Assembly (NCBI GenBank): GCA_017460955.1
Contig: JAFTZY010000048.1
Location: forward strand, 1-64,000
Reading direction: 5' to 3'
DNA from: Oscillospiraceae bacterium
Lineage (GTDB): Bacteria; Bacillota; Clostridia; Oscillospirales; Ruminococcaceae
Length of the DNA stretch: 64,000 bases
Below, piece after piece: positions 6,762 through 13,995 of the stretch. The translations under genes and the position numbers were made by a program. Below the pieces are notes generated by a model that saw nothing but the letters and a program-made list of their open reading frames with translations, made no database searches and had not been told where the DNA came from. Position 1 is the stretch's first letter. Every line of letters starts with the position of its first letter.

Positions 6762-8213
6762 TTAACCGTATGGTACAAACTCCGCATCCGGGTCGTACGT
6801 GTTTTTATGCCATTTATAATAGCTGTTCGGCCATTTGATATTGGGGTTTGCAACACTTGTGGTACCCTCCTCAAGGGATTCCCCGTCTCGCAGCAGCCGT
6901 GCGAACACGACGAGTCTGCCTTCGGTGAAGGTACTGTTGCAGGTGGAAAGTGTCAGCAGCTGATCGCCGTATGCAATGTCCACGTCGGTCAGTCTGACGG
7001 TCCTGCGTTTGATCTCGTTGACATAATCATAGAACTGCTGCTCGTCATCGAAATCAAGAGTATTCCAGTAATCGAACCTGGTGTCCGTTTCATCATCAAT
7101 GTCCACCAGGATCATTGCGAAGATCTTGTACTTGTACTTTTTATAATTGGAATTGAGCTCGACGATCGGATGGGCGTCATAATACTCGGCATCGTTGATA
7201 TAGTATTTCAGACTGCCGAACATGGCATAGTCATGCATATTATGGCCATAGATGATGAGGTTCTCCGAATTTTCCGCCTGCTTCTCACCGGCAACCACAT
7301 AGTCGAAGTTGTTGCGGTAGTCCAGAAAAATGGAGCCTGGCCTTGCCTCCTCGAGCTGAATGTTTCTGTGCAGATAGTACTCGTTGCCGTCTTCCTGTCC
7401 CCTTTTTTGCAGCACGGGATACCCGATCCGAGTTCCCGGGATCGTGATATACCCGACCACATCCGGATTGACTGCCAGCAGATCCTCCACACTCGGAAGG
7501 AGCCGGTAGTAGGTGGAGATATTGTTCTCGCTTGCGACTGCTTCATCCGCATCCGTTCTGCGCTGCCTGCGGACCACAAAATCATCATTCAGGACCTTGT
7601 TGCGGTAATTGTCAATAAAATAATCACCGATGAGGCACAGACACACGATGAAGATCGCTGTTGAGACCAGAAAAATCGACTTGCGGATCGCTTCAAATAC
7701 GCTGTCACCCTTCTGCGGGAACAGTCCCCTCAGCCGCTTGCCAAGAGGCACTTTCTTTCGTTTCTTCTTTCTCTTTTTCTTTTTTTCGTTTTGCTGTTTT
7801 CCGGGTGTCTTCTTTCCGGATCTCTTTTTCTTGCCGGTACGCTTTTCCGTCTTCTTTTGTTCCGTTGTTTCTTTATTCGGGGGTGACTCGGAAGGAGCGT
7901 CTGCTGATTCCGATGCTTCCGGATCAAATGGCGGATCCGGATCCTCCTGCGCGTTCTCCCGCTCCTGTAAGGCGGCGCGGATCGCAGCAAGCTTGTCCTG
8001 CTTTGTCAGTGTCTGTGCATCTTGTGCCGATGCCTCTGCAGACGCTTCCTCCGCTTCAGGCTCATGCTCTCCGTCAGTCTCTTCTTCAGGGACCGGTCCG
8101 TCCGATACCTTCTCGGGGACTGTTTCCGCAGTCTCTTCCTCGGTGATCGGCGTATCCGTCTCCTCCTCAGGAACCGGTACGGCAGAAGGCTCGAAAGCCT
8201 CGTCCTTGCTCAT
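6762..8213 (-). CDS. Class B sortase with a long charged cytoplasmic N-terminus
   Basis: This 483-residue protein has four parts: an acidic Glu/Pro/Thr-rich region (1-115), a very basic Lys/Arg-rich block (119-160, e.g. NEKKKKRKKKRKK), a TM helix (179-199) and a class B sortase domain with His324 (YGHNM), Cys425 (TLSTC) and Arg433 (EGRLVVF). The start at 8213 has GGAGGAGG immediately upstream; a longer in-frame extension lacks one. The 175-residue cytoplasmic extension is far longer than in typical sortases and could bind a cytoplasmic partner or nucleic acid (inference). It is the first gene of the operon, followed by the second sortase and the permuted SpoIID protein. Confidence 0.92.
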   Translation of the reverse strand: MSKDEAFEPSAVPVPEEETDTPITEEETAETVPEKVSDGPVPEEETDGEHEPEAEEASAEASAQDAQTLTKQDKLAAIRAALQERENAQEDPDPPFDPEASESADAPSESPPNKETTEQKKTEKRTGKKKRSGKKTPGKQQNEKKKKRKKKRKKVPLGKRLRGLFPQKGDSVFEAIRKSIFLVSTAIFIVCLCLIGDYFIDNYRNKVLNDDFVVRRQRRTDADEAVASENNISTYYRLLPSVEDLLAVNPDVVGYITIPGTRIGYPVLQKRGQEDGNEYYLHRNIQLEEARPGSIFLDYRNNFDYVVAGEKQAENSENLIIYGHNMHDYAMFGSLKYYINDAEYYDAHPIVELNSNYKKYKYKIFAMILVDIDDETDTRFDYWNTLDFDDEQQFYDYVNEIKRRTVRLTDVDIAYGDQLLTLSTCNSTFTEGRLVVFARLLRDGESLEEGTTSVANPNIKWPNSYYKWHKNTYDPDAEFVPYG

Positions 8214-8530
8214 GAATCCTCCTCCATCAGTAAATGTGCAGTTTCTTGAAAGACAAATGCTGCGGCCAGAAGCCGACCCGGCCCCTTGCAGCAGAGCATT
8301 CCGACACAGGCTGACCTGACAAAACCGAAAGGCACACATTGCCTGTCGCGGCACTGCGTTCCTCCGCACCTGTCCGGGCGGATCACCTTACAGCTTTGCA
8401 AGCAGCTATCGTTACATGGGGTGTAAGCGGAAGGTCTCCGATACACCGACAACTGATGTCAGATACGCAGAAATGCGACCGCCCGTGCAGCCTCCTGCAA
8501 CGGCGGCAGTCAGCCCATTTCTCCTTAATA
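8214..8530 (-). promoter_or_regulatory. Long untranslated leader of the sortase operon
   Basis: About 310 bases lie between the promoter (8531-8560) and the first sortase start (8213). The stretch is as GC-rich as coding DNA and contains several self-complementary segments, for example TGCTG (8293-8289) with CAGCA downstream. No convincing open frame, T-box or known riboswitch motif was recognised. The function is unknown. Confidence 0.4.
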
Positions 8531-8560
8531 ATTTTACAACACTTGTAACCATTCTGTCAA
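8531..8560 (-). promoter_or_regulatory. Sigma-A promoter of the sortase operon
   Basis: Reading on the minus strand, TTGACA (8560-8555), an 18-base spacer and TAAAAT (8536-8531). Beyond it, 8561-8677 is AT-rich with several TTTGTAAA-like words but no gene. Confidence 0.6.
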
Positions 8561-8677
8561 GGTTTGCGGTTTCACAATCTGAGAAATCAATAACATACAC
8601 GAAAAGTGTCTGTTGAAATGCAGCAGATATGACAAATATTTTGTAAATATATTTTAAATTTGTAAAATCTAAAAACA

Positions 8678-9856
8678 TCAAAAAACCACGCGGAAGCGCT
8701 TGCATTCCGTTCCTTCCACAGCCTCGCGGATCATCTCCTCAAAGTCACCGGCGGCCTGGGCAGCCTCAATGGCGGCAAGCTGGGGGCGGATCTTGGGGTG
8801 GCGGGGCGTGAAAACGGTGCAGCAATCCTCATAGGGCTGGATGGAGATATCAAACGTATCGATCCTTCTGGCGATCTCGATGATCTCTGTCTTGTCCATG
8901 CCGATGAGCGGGCGGAACACCGGTACATGGCAGACCGCGTCCGTGCAGACCATCGCGTGCAGTGTCTGGCTGGCGACCTGTCCGACGCTCTCACCGGTAA
9001 TGAGGGCAAGTGCCTCCTCCTTCGCAGCGATCTCCTGCGCGATCAGCATCATCAGGCGGCGCATGAGGATGGTAAAGTACTCCTCCGGGCAGCGCCGGCG
9101 CAGCTCCTCCTGGATCTTTGTGAAGGGAACACAATAGAAGTTCACATCGCCGCAGTAGTCCGTCATCTTCTGGCAGAGCTGCTCGACCTTCAGGCGTGCT
9201 CTGTCTGAGGTGTAGGGCGGGCTGACAAAATGGATGGCGGAGACCTGGATGCCGCGCTTTGCCATCATGTACCCTGCCACAGGGCTGTCGATGCCGCCGG
9301 AGAGCAGCAAAAGTGCCTTGCCGCTGCTGCCGAGCGGCAGACCGCCCGCGCCCTTGAGCTTGTCCGCATGGATATACGCATTGGTATCCCGCACCTCTGC
9401 GACAACGGTCACATCGGGCTCGTGGACATCCACATGCAGATGCGGGAATGCTTCACTGATCGTTCCGCCAAGCTCCCGGCAGATCTCCGGGGACTTCATC
9501 GGGAACGCCTTGTCTGCACGCTTGGCCTCGACCTTGAAGCTCTGCGCATCCTCGAACGTTTCCTTGAGGTATGCGACTGCCTTCTTTTGCATATCGGCAA
9601 AGTCCTTCTCACAGACACAGGCACGGCAGATCGTTGCAATGCCGAACACCTTGCGCAGACGCGACACGGCTTCGTCGAGGTCCGTGCCCTCCTCCTCCGG
9701 CTCGATGTAGATCGTGGACTGCGCGCTGGTATAGATGAATCTCCCCAGCGGGCGCAGACGGTATTTGATCTGCTTGAGCAGAATGTCCTCAAAGCTGTAG
9801 CGGTTCTGGCCCTTGAGTGCCATTTCACCGAATTTTACAAGAATTACCTCTTTCAT
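8678..9856 (-). CDS. thiI: tRNA 4-thiouridine sulfurtransferase ThiI
   Basis: The 392-residue protein has the N-terminal ferredoxin-like and THUMP domains (1-165), then the PP-loop ATP pyrophosphatase motif SGGIDSPV at 186-193. It adenylates U8 of tRNA and transfers sulfur to form 4-thiouridine. The C-terminal rhodanese domain of the E. coli enzyme is absent, as in most Firmicutes, where a partner cysteine desulfurase supplies the persulfide directly. That partner is the gene just upstream (17-base gap). It may also feed sulfur to thiamine synthesis, although shorter ThiI forms lacking rhodanese mainly act on tRNA. Confidence 0.95.
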   Translation of the reverse strand: MKEVILVKFGEMALKGQNRYSFEDILLKQIKYRLRPLGRFIYTSAQSTIYIEPEEEGTDLDEAVSRLRKVFGIATICRACVCEKDFADMQKKAVAYLKETFEDAQSFKVEAKRADKAFPMKSPEICRELGGTISEAFPHLHVDVHEPDVTVVAEVRDTNAYIHADKLKGAGGLPLGSSGKALLLLSGGIDSPVAGYMMAKRGIQVSAIHFVSPPYTSDRARLKVEQLCQKMTDYCGDVNFYCVPFTKIQEELRRRCPEEYFTILMRRLMMLIAQEIAAKEEALALITGESVGQVASQTLHAMVCTDAVCHVPVFRPLIGMDKTEIIEIARRIDTFDISIQPYEDCCTVFTPRHPKIRPQLAAIEAAQAAGDFEEMIREAVEGTECKRFRVVF

Positions 9857-9873
9857 ATGCTTCCTTCACTTTC

Positions 9874-11016
9874 TCAATGCATGTTCTGATGGATGAGCTG
9901 TGCCTGCCCCTCGCGGATACCGCACAGAAGGGCTTCGATCGCCTCCGGGGTTGTTTCCTCGGAGAAACTGCAGCGGATCGCGCAGTCCGCTTGTTTTTCC
10001 GGGATGCGGTACGCGGACAGCACGCCGCTTCTGGCGCCCTTTGAGCACGCCGAGCCACTCGAGACGTAGATCTCCCGCTGCTCAAGATAATGCAGCATGA
10101 TCTCCGAACGGATCCCGTGGACGGAGAAATTCACGATATAAGGGGAGCCCTCCGGTTCACTGTTGAGGGTGATGCCGTCCATGGAGGAGAGCGCTGCAAG
10201 CAGTTTCCGGCGCAGGTCCTGCGTCTGTGCAAAGCGTGCATCGATCGTCGGCTGCATGTACTGCACCGCGGCACCGAAGCCGCAGATGAGCGGCACGCTC
10301 TCCGTTCCCGGGCGCAGTCCCCTCTCCTGCTTTCCGCCCGTGGTGACGGGAATGAGCCGTATCCCCTTGGCGGTGTACAGTGCACCCACACCCTTGGGAC
10401 CGTGGATCTTATGCGCACTCATGGACATCAGATCGGCGTGGAGCGCCGATGCCTTGACGGGGAGCTTCAAAAACCCCTGTACGATGTCGCAGTGCGTGAT
10501 GACATGGGGGTACCGGCGCTTGACAGCACGGAAGGTCTCGGCCACGGGGAGGATCCTGCCCGTTTCGTTTTCCACGAGCATCATGCTGATTAGGCACGTC
10601 TTGTCCGTGACGGCGTCCAGGAAATCCGCGGCATGAAAGACGCCGTTCTCATCGGGGAGAATGCGCGTGATGGAAAAGCCCTGTGCCTCGAGAGCCGTGA
10701 TCGTCTCCCGCACGGAGGCATGCTCGACTGCCGAGGTCACGATGTGGGGCCTGTGACGGCCGTAGGCGGATGCAGCGCCACGCAGTGCCAGGTTGCTGCT
10801 CTCCGTTGCACCCGAGGTGAACAGGATGCTTTCCGGCTGTGCGCCGATGGCACCAGCCACGACGGCACGCGCCCCGTCCATTGCAAGCTGTGCATCGAGT
10901 CCCACTCGATGCAGGGAGGACGGATTGCCGTAATGCTCCCGCAGACATGCTGTGATCGCTTCGATCGCCTGTTCACACGGCTTTGTGGTAGCCGCATGAT
11001 CCAGATAGAACGCCAT
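9874..11016 (-). CDS. Cysteine desulfurase (NifS/IscS family), ThiI partner
   Basis: The 380-residue PLP enzyme starts MAFYLDHAATTKP, has the ATES motif (FTSGATESSNLAL), the PLP-lysine segment MSAHKIHGPKG and the mobile-loop cysteine in SSGSACSKG. It removes sulfur from cysteine and holds it as persulfide. The short loop round the Cys is of the group I (NifS/IscS) type. Its place directly before thiI (17 bases) matches the NifZ-ThiI pairs of Bacillus, so the likely role is tRNA thiolation rather than bulk Fe-S assembly (inference from context). AGGAGTG precedes the ATG. Confidence 0.93.
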   Translation of the reverse strand: MAFYLDHAATTKPCEQAIEAITACLREHYGNPSSLHRVGLDAQLAMDGARAVVAGAIGAQPESILFTSGATESSNLALRGAASAYGRHRPHIVTSAVEHASVRETITALEAQGFSITRILPDENGVFHAADFLDAVTDKTCLISMMLVENETGRILPVAETFRAVKRRYPHVITHCDIVQGFLKLPVKASALHADLMSMSAHKIHGPKGVGALYTAKGIRLIPVTTGGKQERGLRPGTESVPLICGFGAAVQYMQPTIDARFAQTQDLRRKLLAALSSMDGITLNSEPEGSPYIVNFSVHGIRSEIMLHYLEQREIYVSSGSACSKGARSGVLSAYRIPEKQADCAIRCSFSEETTPEAIEALLCGIREGQAQLIHQNMH

Positions 11017-11056
11017 GGATCCACACTCCTTACTTAGTTTCTAAGATCTCTTCCTT

Positions 11057-11124
11057 GCGGCCATGCCCTTGCCGGGCAGGCCGCACACATAGAGTATTAT
11101 AGCACATTCGGGATATGATTTCCA
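11057..11124 (-). promoter_or_regulatory. Promoter and leader hairpin of the nifS-like/thiI operon
   Basis: On the minus strand, an extended -10 (TGCTATAAT, core at 11101-11096) sits 17 bases after TGGAAA (11124-11119). A strong hairpin follows in the first 35 transcribed bases: GCGGCC plus TGCCC (11084-11074 side) pairs with 11057-11068 around a five-base loop, with one bulge. It could protect the 5' end. Confidence 0.55.
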
Positions 11125-11172
11125 GTCCTTTTCAAAAAAAATCAGATTTTTTGAAAAAATTCAAAAAAGGGC

Positions 11173-11201
11173 TTGACAATTTTTCTGCGCTGTGGTATAA
11201 T
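11173..11201 (+). promoter_or_regulatory. Consensus promoter of the tRNA-Leu pair
   Basis: TTGACA (11173-11178), a 17-base spacer and TATAAT (11196-11201) are a full sigma-A consensus, as expected for a stable RNA. Confidence 0.9.
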
Positions 11202-11233
11202 ATTCATTGTCGGGTCACGACAACCAAGCTAAT

Positions 11234-11320
11234 GCGGATATGGCGGAATTGGCAGACGCGCTAGCTTCAGGTGCTAGTCCTCGCAAGGGGGTGAAGGTTC
11301 AAGTCCTTTTATCCGCACCA
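11234..11320 (+). tRNA. tRNA-Leu (anticodon CAG), copy 1
   Basis: The acceptor stem GCGGATA (11234-11240) pairs with TATCCGC (11310-11316), and discriminator A plus encoded CCA follow. The anticodon loop TTCAGGT gives CAG, reading CUG. The long variable arm is typical of a class II leucine tRNA. The flanks form an inverted repeat that would hold precursor ends together (11220-11228 with 11325-11333). Confidence 0.97.
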
Positions 11321-11350
11321 TTACCTTGGTTGTTTTGCCCGCCGATTTAT

Positions 11351-11437
11351 GCGGATATGGCGGAATTGGCAGACGCGCTAGCTTCAGGTGCTAGTCCTCG
11401 CAAGGGGGTGAAGGTTCAAGTCCTTTTATCCGCACCA
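11351..11437 (+). tRNA. tRNA-Leu (anticodon CAG), copy 2
   Basis: An identical 87-base copy, 30 bases after the first, with the same CAG anticodon and encoded CCA. It is cotranscribed with copy 1 and followed at once by a terminator. Confidence 0.97.
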
Positions 11438-11466
11438 CCCGGTACCAAAAGTACCGGGATTTTTTT
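11438..11466 (+). terminator. Terminator of the tRNA-Leu pair
   Basis: Stem CCCGGTAC (11438-11445) and GTACCGGG (11451-11458) with a five-base loop is followed by a run of seven Ts. Confidence 0.92.
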
Positions 11467-11502
11467 ATGCAATTTGCCGTTTCATTTTTTTGACAAAACC
11501 TA

Positions 11503-11531
11503 TTTACAAACTTTCACTTCCATGTTATAAT
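11503..11531 (+). promoter_or_regulatory. Promoter of the aquaporin gene
   Basis: TTTACA (11503-11508), a 17-base spacer and TATAAT (11526-11531). The leader is about 55 bases and ends in a strong GAGGAGGAA ribosome site. Confidence 0.75.
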
Positions 11532-11592
11532 AGGAATAAGCTGATCGTATCCGATCGGCTAATACGCATATACATATGAGGAGGAACAAAAC

Positions 11593-12294
11593 ATGAACAA
11601 CATCAAAAAGTATGTAGCAGAATGCATCGGGACCATGGTCCTGGTCATCCTCGGCTGCGGCACGGCAATGCTCGTCGGGTGTGACGCTGTCAACGGCGGC
11701 GGATACATCCTGACCGCCCTCGCCTTCGGTCTGGTGATCGTCGGCATGGCTTACTGCATGGGGAATATCTCCGGGTGCCACATCAACCCCGCCGTCTCCC
11801 TCGGCGTCCTGATCAGCGGCGGCATGAGCGTGGCTGACTTCGTGGGCTATGTCATTTCCCAGTGCATCGGCGCTCTCATCGGCTCCGGCGTACTCGCACT
11901 GATCTTCGGCCTGGGCGGCGTGACCGACAAGACCGGCGGCTTTGGCACAAACGGCCTGGCAGGTGTGAACGACAGCATCGCAGCAGGCCTGCTCGTTGAG
12001 TGCATCCTGACCTTCATCTTCGTGCTGACGATCCTGGGTGTCACCTCCAAGAAGGCCGGCCACGGCTCTTTCGGCGGTCTGGTGATCGGCCTGACGCTGA
12101 CTCTCGTACACATCCTGGGCATCGGCCTGACCGGCACCTCCGTAAACCCGGCAAGAAGCTTCGGTCCGGCTGTCGTTGCTGCCATCTCCGGCAATACGAC
12201 CCCCATCGTTCAGCTCTGGGTCTTCATCGTTGGCCCGCTCGCAGGCGCTGCACTGGCTGCTGTGACCTACAAGTTCCTGGAGAGCGACAAGTAA
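11593..12294 (+). CDS. Aquaporin (MIP family, AqpZ-like)
   Basis: The 233-residue membrane protein has six hydrophobic helices in two homologous halves and both NPA boxes: HINPAVSLG at 63-71 and SVNPARSFGPAV with NPA at 185-187, followed by Arg188 of the selectivity filter. The length and the His-free short loops resemble AqpZ water channels more than the longer glycerol facilitators. It would move water, or small neutral solutes, across the membrane. It stands alone with its own promoter and terminator. GAGGAGG lies 9 bases before the ATG. Confidence 0.92.
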   Translation: MNNIKKYVAECIGTMVLVILGCGTAMLVGCDAVNGGGYILTALAFGLVIVGMAYCMGNISGCHINPAVSLGVLISGGMSVADFVGYVISQCIGALIGSGVLALIFGLGGVTDKTGGFGTNGLAGVNDSIAAGLLVECILTFIFVLTILGVTSKKAGHGSFGGLVIGLTLTLVHILGIGLTGTSVNPARSFGPAVVAAISGNTTPIVQLWVFIVGPLAGAALAAVTYKFLESDK

Positions 12295-12317
12295 GTCCTC
12301 CCCTCAGCACACAAAGC

Positions 12318-12357
12318 GATCCCCTGTTCCACAAGGATGGAACAGGGGATCTTTTTT
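12318..12357 (+). terminator. Terminator of the aquaporin gene
   Basis: A 13-bp stem, GATCCCCTGTTCC (12318-12330) with its complement at 12339-12351, is followed by six Ts. It reaches into the stop codon of the convergent dockerin esterase. Confidence 0.92.
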
Positions 12358-13651
12358 AACGCTCAGCAGTCTGTGTCAGGAGCCGCTTCATGTACGTCAG
12401 ATCCAGGACATCGAGCCGTCCGTCGTCGTTCATGTCGCCGCATTCCGGCGCCTTCAGTGTACCAAGACGCACGAGGTATTTCTGCATGGCCACCACATCC
12501 GCCATTCCAAAGGTGCCGTCGGCAGTGACATCGCCGGGATCGAAGCTCTCCCCCGTACTGTACACGCGCTCGTACATCGTCTGCGCCCACATCTGCCGCA
12601 TGGCATCATACCCCTCCGAGGTCGGATGCACGCCGTCGGAGAGCTCATCGGGATGCTCCCGGAAATAGCTCTCGAAATCCGGTCCCTGCACGACCTCCGG
12701 GTATTCCTCGTAGATCCGGTCGATCACGGCGTTATAATTGTCCAGATAGGTGCTGACACCCTCCTCCGTGGCAAAGGGGATCTTCGGCAGCACCGGGACT
12801 TTCCCGGCATCGAGCACGGCACGGATCATATACACCGTGTTCTCGTAATAACCCTCCGGACCCGTCTGGTTGCCCCAGGCATCGTTGGTGCCGTAGGCGA
12901 TGCTGACATATTTCCCCGGGAATGTCGAGAGCCAGCGGTCGATGTTCTCCTTCCCCTGTGTGCTGGTGATGCCGCCGATGCCGCCGTTTTCCTGGATGGG
13001 AAAATACCGGTCGTCAAGCTGACTGACATAGGTCGCATAGCCCGTGCCATAGCAGTTGTGCATCCCGCCGGCGGTGATGGAATCGCCGAAGAAGATCCAG
13101 CTGTCCGTCACGCCGTCCGACACATCATGGATGTCAAAATTAATGGCCGCCGAGCCGCTGTCCCTGCCGTCGGCACCGGTGACGGTGATGCGGATCCACT
13201 GATAGCCCTCAAAATCGATCACATGCTGCCGGGAGCTGAGGGCATTGTCCTCCACTGTGACAACACTCTCCCAGCCGTCCTCCGGATAGGTGCCGCCCGG
13301 TGCGGCATTGACCTCGATGGTGTACGCGGAGGGCTCCTGGTTGCGGGAAACGTAATTCCCGATCACATCATAGGAGCTGGTCGTATAGAACACTGCATCG
13401 ATCGTGCGGCGCTGCTCCTCCGGGACGCCGGACAGGTCATAGGCAAGGTAGTCGGGCACCTGTGCCGACCAGAAGGAATAATAGTAGGCATCGTTACCGT
13501 AGGCGGCGCTCCCCTGCCCCGCCCCGGAATAGACCGGGCAGTCCCGGCTGATGACCGGATTCGGCTGCACCTGTGCTGCTGCACACAGCGGCATCGCTGT
13601 AAGGCATATTGCAAGCCCTGCGGCAAGACCCGTGATTCGTTTGTACATCAT
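12356..13651 (-). CDS. Secreted SGNH/GDSL esterase with type I dockerin
   Basis: The 431-residue protein has a signal peptide (about 1-27, ending CAAAQ), a beta-rich N-terminal domain (30-180), and an SGNH hydrolase domain. Block I is FFGDSITAG with Ser191, Gly at 225-228, Asn256 in YGTNDAWGN, and Asp339/His342 in LSDGVHPT. The C-terminus (372-428) is a dockerin: two Ca-binding repeats GDVTADGTFGMADVVAMQKYL and GDMNDDGRLDVLDLTYMKRLL, minus their linker. A jelly-roll domain followed by SGNH recalls CE2 acetyl-xylan esterases, but the CE family is not certain. It probably removes acetyl groups from hemicellulose or pectin as a cellulosome subunit. It is divergent from the dockerin pectate lyase, a likely functional neighbour. 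Confidence 0.9.
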   Translation of the reverse strand: MMYKRITGLAAGLAICLTAMPLCAAAQVQPNPVISRDCPVYSGAGQGSAAYGNDAYYYSFWSAQVPDYLAYDLSGVPEEQRRTIDAVFYTTSSYDVIGNYVSRNQEPSAYTIEVNAAPGGTYPEDGWESVVTVEDNALSSRQHVIDFEGYQWIRITVTGADGRDSGSAAINFDIHDVSDGVTDSWIFFGDSITAGGMHNCYGTGYATYVSQLDDRYFPIQENGGIGGITSTQGKENIDRWLSTFPGKYVSIAYGTNDAWGNQTGPEGYYENTVYMIRAVLDAGKVPVLPKIPFATEEGVSTYLDNYNAVIDRIYEEYPEVVQGPDFESYFREHPDELSDGVHPTSEGYDAMRQMWAQTMYERVYSTGESFDPGDVTADGTFGMADVVAMQKYLVRLGTLKAPECGDMNDDGRLDVLDLTYMKRLLTQTAER

Positions 13652-13694
13652 AATTCATCCCAACCCTTTCTTTGAAATCGCAATCTGCACCTAT

Positions 13695-13724
13695 AGTATA
13701 GCACAGTCCCGTATCCGGTGTCAA
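13695..13724 (-). promoter_or_regulatory. Promoter of the dockerin esterase
   Basis: On the minus strand TTGACA (13724-13719) and an extended -10 TGCTATACT (core 13700-13695), 18 bases apart. The remaining intergenic stretch 13725-13866 shows no gene. Confidence 0.75.
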
Positions 13725-13866
13725 GGGCATTCCCTCCCGGTTTTCCCTCTCTTAAACGTTTACGATAATCGACGGTCGTTGAATATTAGCATGTTTGATA
13801 AGACTAACTGTTTTATTTTGTGCAGGATCGCCAAAACGAGATTATAATAATCGTGAAATATACCAG

Positions 13867-13895
13867 TTGTAATTTTATGGACATTCTGTTATAAT
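13867..13895 (+). promoter_or_regulatory. Promoter of the pectate lyase gene
   Basis: TTGTAA (13867-13872), a 17-base spacer and TATAAT (13890-13895) preceded by TG at 13887-13888 (extended -10). GTTGTAA (13866-13872) and TTACAAC (13898-13904) form an inverted pair around the -10, which could be an operator. Confidence 0.65.
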
Positions 13896-13995
13896 AGTTA
13901 CAACGCAGCAGGAGCAGACAATTCCTGCGCGAATAATGCGGGCGCTGTACGGATAGAGCGGCGCACGACATGACATGAAAGGGGTCTGGATCCAA

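Noticed and set aside
8214..8530. Known riboswitches (c-di-GMP, c-di-AMP, SAM) or SRP/RNase P RNA in the sortase leader
   Set aside because: None of their conserved words were seen.
11207..11530. A 107-codon frame across both tRNA-Leu genes
   Set aside because: It is a translation of two identical tRNA genes, repeating the same peptide twice.
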